A model generated the notes under the pieces. It did not search any database and was not told where the DNA came from. It worked only from the letters and a program-made list of their open reading frames with translations. Shown here piece by piece: positions 26,497-32,625 of a stretch of 32,625 nucleotides of DNA (position 1 is the first letter of the stretch; every line of letters begins with the position of its first letter). A program made the translations under genes and the position numbers. Source of the DNA: Actinomycetes bacterium (GTDB taxonomy: Bacteria; Actinomycetota; Actinomycetes; JAJZTN01); contig JAJZTN010000009.1 of NCBI GenBank assembly GCA_021848885.1, positions 1 through 32,625 on the forward strand. Direction: 5' to 3'.

Positions 26497-27255
26497 ATGC
26501 ACCCAGTGGCTGAGCAGCCAACCCTCATCTCCTCGGTGCGCCGCGCGCTGCACCTGCTCGACGCGGTGGCCGCCTCACCGCGGCCGGCCACCGCGAAGGC
26601 CCTGTCAAGGGCGACCTGCCAGCCGCTCCCCACGACCTACCACCTGCTGCGCACCCTGGTGCACGAGGGCTACCTGCGCCGCGTCGACGGCGGGTATGTC
26701 ATCGGTGCCCACGTGGCCACATTGGGGACCCAGGCGCGGGCCCAGCTGCGCACCGAGCGGATGCGCACGAGCCTGCAGGACCTGCACGACCAGCTTCGCG
26801 CGGCCGCCTACCTGACGCTTTACCAGGACGGTGAGATCCGCCTGCTCGACGTGGTGGACTCCTCCTCCGCCCCGCGGGTCGACCTGTGGGTGGACCTGCG
26901 CGACTCCGGGCACGCGACGGCGCTGGGCAAGGCTGTGCTGGGTGCCCTGGACCCCCTCGAGCGGGCCGACTACCTGGACCGGCACCGGCTGCCCGACCTC
27001 ACCCCGTACACGCTCACGGACGAGCGCGAGCTGGTCCGTCGGCTCGAGCACCAGCACGGCCCCGCGGTGGACCGGCAGGAGTACAGCCTGGGCACTGCTT
27101 GCGTGGCGACCCCGTTGCGCATCGGCATGCCCGAGGGCGTCGTGGTCGGCGCGGTCGCCGTCTCGGTCCCCTCAGCCCGGCTGGCCCGCACGCTGCTGCG
27201 GGTCGACGCGCTCATCAGCACGGCCCGCTCGGTCGAGCTGGCCCTGGTCGGCTGA
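26497..27255 (+). CDS. IclR-family transcriptional regulator
   Basis: The 252-residue protein has an N-terminal winged helix (residues 8-65: LISSVRRALHLLDAVAASPR, then LPTTYHLLRTLVHEGYLRRV) and a C-terminal IclR effector domain (about 75-250). That domain contains the characteristic GHATALGKAVLGALDP, DRQEYSLGTACVATPLR and VVGAVAVSVPSARL. The ligand is unknown. It is the nearest regulator to the E1 operon, on the same strand but behind a strong terminator, so it is a candidate controller of that operon. ATG 26497 follows GGCAGGCAGGG; GTG 26506 is an alternative with better spacing. Confidence 0.9.
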   Translation: MHPVAEQPTLISSVRRALHLLDAVAASPRPATAKALSRATCQPLPTTYHLLRTLVHEGYLRRVDGGYVIGAHVATLGTQARAQLRTERMRTSLQDLHDQLRAAAYLTLYQDGEIRLLDVVDSSSAPRVDLWVDLRDSGHATALGKAVLGALDPLERADYLDRHRLPDLTPYTLTDERELVRRLEHQHGPAVDRQEYSLGTACVATPLRIGMPEGVVVGAVAVSVPSARLARTLLRVDALISTARSVELALVG

Positions 27256-27287
27256 CAACGGCCCGCTCGACCGGGCGGGCCGTTGTC
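27254..27287 (+). terminator. Strong hairpin terminator after the IclR gene
   Basis: Perfect 13-bp arms GACAACGGCCCGC (27254-27266) and GCGGGCCGTTGTC (27275-27287) with an 8-nt loop. The left arm starts inside the IclR stop codon (27253-27255). Confidence 0.85.
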
Positions 27288-27308
27288 ACCATCTGAAAAC
27301 CCCGCCGT

Positions 27309-27328
27309 TGCTGGTGCGGTACGCAGCA
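27309..27328 (+). promoter_or_regulatory. Possible operator upstream of the E1-alpha gene
   Basis: TGCTG (27309-27313) and CAGCA (27324-27328) form a short interrupted inverted repeat about 80 bp before ATG 27404. It is the only dyad seen in the 115-bp promoter gap and could serve the IclR protein; support is weak. Confidence 0.2.
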
Positions 27329-27403
27329 GGCACGTTCTGGGCAAGGGCGACGCCACGCCGCCCGGTTCTGTCGCGTCCACCTTGCACCACCAGGGAGGCA
27401 GTC

Positions 27404-28411
27404 ATGACCGTGACAGCCCCCGGCACGGCGAGCAGGCTCGATGCCGCCGTACGCCGGGACCTCTACAGCCAGATGGTGCTCATCCGCACCTTCGAGGAAG
27501 CGCTCCTGCGCGACTACCACGCGGACAAGAAGCCCGTTTGGGACATCGCCGCAGGCCTGATCCCCGGGGAGATGCACCTGTCAGCCGGTCAGGAACCGGT
27601 CGCCGCGGGGGTGTGCGCGCACCTGAGCACCGCTGACGCGATCACCGCCACGCACCGGCCGCACCACCTGGCCATCGCCCACGGCATGGACCTGGGCGCC
27701 CTCGCCGCCGAGATCTTCGGCCGCGAGACCGGCCTGGGCCGCGGGCGCGGCGGGCACATGCACCTGTTCGACCCGGCGACGCACTTCTCCTGCTCCGGCA
27801 TCATCGCCGAGGGCTACCCGCCTGCGCTCGGCCAGGCCTTCGCCTTCACCCGCCAGGGCAGCGACCGCATCGCCGTGGCGGTGACCGGGGAAGGCGCGGC
27901 CAACCAGGGGGCCTTCCACGAGGCGATCAACCTCGCCGCGCTGTGGAAGCTGCCGGTGGTCTTCGTGGTCGAGGACAACGACTGGGGCATCTCCGTGCCG
28001 CGCAGCGCATCCACCTCGGTGCCCTCCAACGCCACGCGGGCCGCCGCCTACGGCATCCCCGGGGAGCGGATCGAGGACAACGCCGTCGAGGCTGTCTACG
28101 CCGCGGCCGGACGGGCCGTCGCCCGGGCCCGCGCGGGCGAGGGGCCCAGCCTCATCGAGGTCCACACCCTTCGGCTGTGGGGGCACTTCGAGGGCGACGC
28201 CCAGGGCTACCGCACCGACCTCGACGGGGTCCCTGACCGCGACCCGCTGCCCACCTACGAGCTCACGCTGCGCGAGGCCGGGCTGCTCGACGACGAGCGC
28301 GTCGCCGCCATCCGCGCCGAGGCCGCCGCGAAGGTGGAGGCGGCCATCGACTTCGCGAAGTCCAGCCCGGTCCCGGACCCCGCGTCCGCGACGTCGTACG
28401 TGTTCGCCTAA
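27404..28411 (+). CDS. TPP-dependent 2-oxoacid/acetoin dehydrogenase E1 component, alpha subunit
   Basis: A 335-residue E1-alpha. Early conserved segments are LYSQMVLIRTFEEALLRDYH and GEMHLSAGQEPVAAGVCAHL, followed by THRPHHLAIAHGMD and GRGGHMHLFDPATHFSCSG. The TPP/Mg motif runs from GEGAANQGAFHEAINLAA to VVFVVEDNDWGIS. The usual GDG is GEG and the usual ENN is EDN, conservative changes at the cofactor site. The phosphorylation-loop-like region (RLWGHFEGDAQGYR) resembles acetoin dehydrogenase AcoA more than pyruvate dehydrogenase. ATG 27404 has GGGAGG 6 nt upstream. The beta subunit gene follows after 17 nt. Substrate (acetoin, pyruvate or branched-chain oxoacid) is not settled by sequence. 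Confidence 0.88.
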   Translation: MTVTAPGTASRLDAAVRRDLYSQMVLIRTFEEALLRDYHADKKPVWDIAAGLIPGEMHLSAGQEPVAAGVCAHLSTADAITATHRPHHLAIAHGMDLGALAAEIFGRETGLGRGRGGHMHLFDPATHFSCSGIIAEGYPPALGQAFAFTRQGSDRIAVAVTGEGAANQGAFHEAINLAALWKLPVVFVVEDNDWGISVPRSASTSVPSNATRAAAYGIPGERIEDNAVEAVYAAAGRAVARARAGEGPSLIEVHTLRLWGHFEGDAQGYRTDLDGVPDRDPLPTYELTLREAGLLDDERVAAIRAEAAAKVEAAIDFAKSSPVPDPASATSYVFA

Positions 28412-28428
28412 GCGATGAGGAGGATGAC

Positions 28429-29478
28429 GTGACCGCGACCACCAGCGACACGCTGACCGTGCAGGCCCCCGGGCGCCGGCTGACCACCGCGAAGGCGATG
28501 GTGGAAGGCATCTCCCAGGAGATGGAGGCAGACCCGACGGTCTTCTACCTCGGCGAGGACGTCGGGGCCTACGGCGGGATCTTCAGCTCGACCACAGGGC
28601 TGCTCGAGCGCTTCGGGCCGAAGCGGGTGATCGACACACCGATCTCGGAGACCGCCTTCATCGGGTTGGCGATCGGTGCCGCCGTGGAGGGCATGCGCCC
28701 GATCGCCGAGCTGATGTTCGTCGACTTCTTCGGCGTCTGCTTCGACCAGATCTACAACCACATGGCCAAGATCCACTTCGAGTCCGGCGGCAACGTCAAG
28801 GTGCCCATGGTGCTCACCACGGCGGTCGGCGGGGGCTACTCCGACGCCGCCCAGCACTCGCAGTGCCTGTGGGCCACGTTCGCCCACATGCCGGGGATGA
28901 AGGTCGTCGTGCCCTCAACGCCGTACGACGCGAAAGGCCTGATGATCTCCGCCATCCGCGACGACAACCCCGTGGTCTACATGTTCCACAAGGGCGTCAT
29001 GGGGCTGCCCTGGATGACCAAGAGCCAGCGCACCAACGACGTGGTCCCCGAGGACCCCTACGAGGTGCCTATCGGCAAGGCAAGGCTGGCCCGGGCAGGC
29101 AAGGACGTCACCGTGGTGACACTGTCGCTGTCGGTGCACGACGCCCTCGATGTCGCCGACCGGCTGGGTGCCGAGGGGGTGCTCGACGCGGAGGTCATCG
29201 ACCTACGCAGCCTCGTCCCCCTGGACCGCGAGGCCATCCTGACCTCGGTGGCGCGCACCGGCCGGCTGGTCATCGTCGACGAGGACTACCAGTCCTTCGG
29301 CCTGTCCGGGGAAGTCGTCGCCACGGTGACCGACCACGACCCCAGCATGCTGCGCGCCCCAGCGATCCGGGTGGCGGTGCCGGATGTGCCGATCCCCTAC
29401 GCCCACGGCCTGGAGGAGGCCGTGCTGCCGGGACCGGCCCGCATCGAGGCCGCACTGCGAAAGGTGACCGGTGCCTGA
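28429..29478 (+). CDS. TPP-dependent 2-oxoacid/acetoin dehydrogenase E1 component, beta subunit
   Basis: A 349-residue E1-beta. The pyrimidine-binding domain has VFYLGEDVGAYGGIF and RVIDTPISETAFIGLAIGAA, whose Glu activates TPP. It continues MRPIAELMFVDFFGVCFDQI, and the SDAAQHSQ segment carries the active-site His. The C-terminal transketolase domain includes VEVIDLRSLVPLDREA-like sequence (AEVIDLRSLVPLDRE) and VPDVPIPYAHGLE. GTG 28429 has GAGGAGG 7 nt upstream. It follows the alpha gene by 17 nt and overlaps the lipoyl-domain gene by 8 nt, so the three are one operon. With E1-alpha it forms the alpha2beta2 decarboxylase of a 2-oxoacid or acetoin complex. Confidence 0.9.
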   Translation: MTATTSDTLTVQAPGRRLTTAKAMVEGISQEMEADPTVFYLGEDVGAYGGIFSSTTGLLERFGPKRVIDTPISETAFIGLAIGAAVEGMRPIAELMFVDFFGVCFDQIYNHMAKIHFESGGNVKVPMVLTTAVGGGYSDAAQHSQCLWATFAHMPGMKVVVPSTPYDAKGLMISAIRDDNPVVYMFHKGVMGLPWMTKSQRTNDVVPEDPYEVPIGKARLARAGKDVTVVTLSLSVHDALDVADRLGAEGVLDAEVIDLRSLVPLDREAILTSVARTGRLVIVDEDYQSFGLSGEVVATVTDHDPSMLRAPAIRVAVPDVPIPYAHGLEEAVLPGPARIEAALRKVTGA

Positions 29479-29761
29479 CCCCTCATCCGGTGGGCCCGGC
29501 GCGACACCCCAGCCGGTGGAGTCGGCTGGGACGGTGGTGGTCTTCCCCGTCCTGTCCCGCTCCGACCCGCAGGCCGAAGGAGTGCTGTCCACCTGGTTCG
29601 TCCGCGAGGGCGAGCCGGTCAAGGCCGACCAGCTCATCGCCGAGGTCGCCGTGGACAAGGTCTCCGTCGAGGTGCCCGCCCCGCGCGCCGGCACCGTGCA
29701 CCTGCTGGTCGAGGAGGAGGCGGTGGTCCGGCAAGGAGCCCCCATCGCCCGGGTGGACTGA
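29471..29761 (+). CDS. Stand-alone lipoyl-carrier protein (E2-type lipoyl domain)
   Basis: The 96-residue protein has a Pro/Gly-rich leader of about 20 residues followed by a single lipoyl/biotinyl domain. That domain includes EGVLSTWFVREGEPVKADQL, then IAEVAVDKVSVEVPAPRAGT. The lysine in VDKVSVEV is the expected lipoylation site, and the domain ends VVRQGAPIARVD. There is no peripheral-subunit-binding or acyltransferase domain; the stop at 29759-29761 is followed by repeats and a terminator, not by a broken E2. GTG 29471 overlaps the E1-beta stop by 8 nt. It may act as a mobile acyl carrier for E1 with an E2/E3 encoded elsewhere. A relic of a longer E2 is possible but no E2-like sequence is seen downstream. 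Confidence 0.85.
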   Translation: MPDPSSGGPGATPQPVESAGTVVVFPVLSRSDPQAEGVLSTWFVREGEPVKADQLIAEVAVDKVSVEVPAPRAGTVHLLVEEEAVVRQGAPIARVD

Positions 29762-29772
29762 ACCAGCATCCC

Positions 29773-29805
29773 GGCCAGGCACAGGCCAGGCACGGGCCAG
29801 GCTTG
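29773..29805. repeat. Three 11-bp tandem repeats (GGCCAGGCACR)
   Basis: GGCCAGGCACA, GGCCAGGCACG and GGCCAGGCTTG follow one another at 29773, 29784 and 29795. The same GGCCAGGC core recurs in the arms of the terminator at 29821-29857. Confidence 0.75.
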
Positions 29806-29820
29806 CACGTGCTGGTCGCG

Positions 29821-29857
29821 GCGGCCAGGCTCGCCCTGCGGTGGTGAGCCTGGCCGC
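29821..29857. terminator. Bidirectional hairpin terminator between convergent genes
   Basis: Perfect 12-bp arms GCGGCCAGGCTC (29821-29832) and GAGCCTGGCCGC (29846-29857) with a 13-nt loop. It lies directly between the lipoyl-carrier gene (plus) and the Gfo/Idh/MocA gene (minus, stop at 29858). Confidence 0.85.
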
Positions 29858-30913
29858 TCAGCCCACCCGCACGACGGTGCCACCGGCCGCCGAGGCCCGT
29901 GCCGCCTCGAGCAGCTCGAGCACCGTCACGGCATCGCGAGCCGGCACGGGCACCGGGGCGCCCTCGCGCAGTGCCGCGACGACGCCCAGGTAGAAGGTGT
30001 CCCAGCGCCCCCGCTCGCTCGGCACCGGGACCGACTCCTCGCCGCGCACCAGCCACCCGCAGCGTCCCGCCGGTTCGACTCCCCAGTCCGCCCCGTCATC
30101 GGGGCGACGCCCCGCCCGCAGGGCCTCCTCCTGGCTGTCCAGCTCGGGTACGACGAAGGCCCCCGCCGTCCCGAGCACGCGCAGCCGGGGCCCAGGCGAG
30201 CCGGCCAGCGCTCCGGCCCACAGGTGGGCGCGGACCCCGCTGGCGTGGGTCAGCGCGACGAAGACGTCGTCATCTGCCCCGCCACGGCGCTGGTCGATCT
30301 CGGCGTAGACGGCGGCAACCGGGCCGAACAGCGTCACGGCCTGGTCGACCAGGTGCGTCCCCAGGTCCAGCAGCAGACCGCCGCCGGCCGCGGCCGGGCG
30401 CACCTCACGCCACTTGCCGGTGTCCAGCTGGGGACGCCATCGCTCGAAGCGAGACTCGTAACGCAGCACCTCGCCGAGCTCCCCGGAGCCCATGAGCCGG
30501 CGCAGGGTGAGCTGGTCGCAGTCCCAGCGCCGGTTGTGGAAGACGGTAAGGATGACGCCGGCATCCTCGGCCTGGGCCACCAGGGCCGCCGCGGATGCGG
30601 CGTCGGGGGCCAGTGGCTTGTCCACCACGACGGCAACGCCGGCCTCGACGGCGGCGCGGGCCAGCGGGACGTGCGTGTCGTTCGTCGTGGCGACCACGAG
30701 AAGGTCCAGCCCGCCGGCCAGCGCATCGGGCACGCTGGCGTGCACGGCCACCCCGGGGTGATCGGCACGGGCCTGCTCGGCCCGCACCGGGTCGCGGGTC
30801 ACCACGGCGGCCACCCGGGCTCCCGGTGTGGCGGCCACCAACGGCGCGTGGAAAAACCGCCCGGCCAGCCCGTAGCCGGCGATGCCGACCCGCAGCGGCG
30901 TACCAAGATCCAC
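29858..30913 (-). CDS. Gfo/Idh/MocA-family oxidoreductase
   Basis: A 351-residue NAD(P)-dependent dehydrogenase. The N-terminal Rossmann domain (1-120) has [20 protein letters not shown] and [30 protein letters not shown] holds the family lysine of the EKP/DKP motif. The C-terminal alpha/beta domain includes [20 protein letters not shown] with the catalytic Asp/His pair. The family acts on sugars, inositols or related cyclitols; the substrate is unknown. GTG 30913 has no Shine-Dalgarno, but TAGGCT lies exactly 6 nt upstream, indicating a leaderless message. It diverges from the phosphoglucomutase gene across a 78-bp gap, which may hint at a role in sugar metabolism. Confidence 0.9.
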   Translation of the reverse strand: MDLGTPLRVGIAGYGLAGRFFHAPLVAATPGARVAAVVTRDPVRAEQARADHPGVAVHASVPDALAGGLDLLVVATTNDTHVPLARAAVEAGVAVVVDKPLAPDAASAAALVAQAEDAGVILTVFHNRRWDCDQLTLRRLMGSGELGEVLRYESRFERWRPQLDTGKWREVRPAAAGGGLLLDLGTHLVDQAVTLFGPVAAVYAEIDQRRGGADDDVFVALTHASGVRAHLWAGALAGSPGPRLRVLGTAGAFVVPELDSQEEALRAGRRPDDGADWGVEPAGRCGWLVRGEESVPVPSERGRWDTFYLGVVAALREGAPVPVPARDAVTVLELLEAARASAAGGTVVRVG

Positions 30914-30919
30914 CTCGCG

Positions 30920-30925
30920 AGCCTA
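30920..30925 (-). promoter_or_regulatory. Candidate -10 element for the Gfo/Idh/MocA gene
   Basis: On the minus strand TAGGCT is followed by CGCGAG and the GTG start, the same 6-nt spacing seen at five other starts in the window. Confidence 0.45.
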
Positions 30926-30991
30926 CGCCGCCGGCGTGAGTGCTCCCGGGCAGGTGGCGGCGCTGTCCCGACAGTGCACCAGGATGAGTGG

Positions 30992-32625
<1,634 letters not shown>

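Noticed and set aside
23786-29761. Idea that the lipoyl carrier belongs to an sHdr-LbpA sulfur oxidation system with sqr and dsrE2
   Set aside because: The domain is of E2 type (VDKV), follows E1 genes with overlap and lies beyond desA and the IclR gene; LbpA proteins are GcvH-like and no hdr genes are seen.

Overview
The window is very GC-rich DNA with dense, short-gap genes and many GTG starts. It carries an HrdB/SigA-type sigma factor with an acidic N-terminal extension, a DevSR-like pair, an MprAB-PepD-like locus, a GuaB1-type enzyme, a DUF4192 protein and an Rpf with LysM repeats. This points to an aerobic actinobacterium, possibly of the Micrococcales; I cannot place it more closely. 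I see no phage, IS, tRNA, rRNA or CRISPR sequence.

Layout. 1-255: start of an unknown gene running off the left edge. 307-360: four phased 14-bp repeats. 537-2213: secreted Asp-box protein. 2409-4232: principal sigma factor. 4435-4836: universal stress protein. 5061-6242: DUF4192 protein. 6434-10094: response regulator, sensor kinase and HtrA protease in mprA-mprB-pepD order. 10181-12535: DevS/DevR-like pair. 12661-16229: glyoxalase-like protein, acetyl-CoA hydrolase/transferase, NERD-like membrane protein and EcsC-family protein. 16314-17750: GuaB1-type IMPDH/GMPR enzyme. 17778-18482: Nudix/winged-helix regulator. 18771-19634: Rpf-LysM protein behind a c-di-AMP (ydaO-type) riboswitch. 20030-22179: SpoIIE phosphatase coupled to an alpha/beta hydrolase. 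22220-25024: sulfur operon sqr-DUF1641-tusE/dsrC-like-dsrE2. 25234-26172: acyl-ACP desaturase. 26497-29761: IclR regulator, then E1-alpha, E1-beta and a free lipoyl domain. 29858-30913: Gfo/Idh/MocA oxidoreductase. 30992 to the right edge: phosphoglucomutase.

How the genes fit together. Many genes concern envelope stress, hypoxia or redox state, and dormancy or resuscitation: MprAB-PepD, DevSR, the stress protein, GuaB1, Rpf and the SpoIIE phosphatase. Metabolic units sit beside them: sulfide oxidation and sulfur relay, 2-oxoacid/acetoin-type dehydrogenase, and glucose-phosphate interconversion.

The least ordinary items are: the sulfur cassette whose DsrC/TusE-like protein keeps only the penultimate cysteine; a CTCTCAG-N4-CTCTCAG direct repeat placed like an OmpR-family activator box before pepD; a pair of related 23-bp dyads exactly 30 bp apart upstream of the Nudix regulator; a recurring hexamer-N6-start arrangement that suggests many leaderless mRNAs; and an E1 operon with a lone lipoyl carrier and no E2 or E3.
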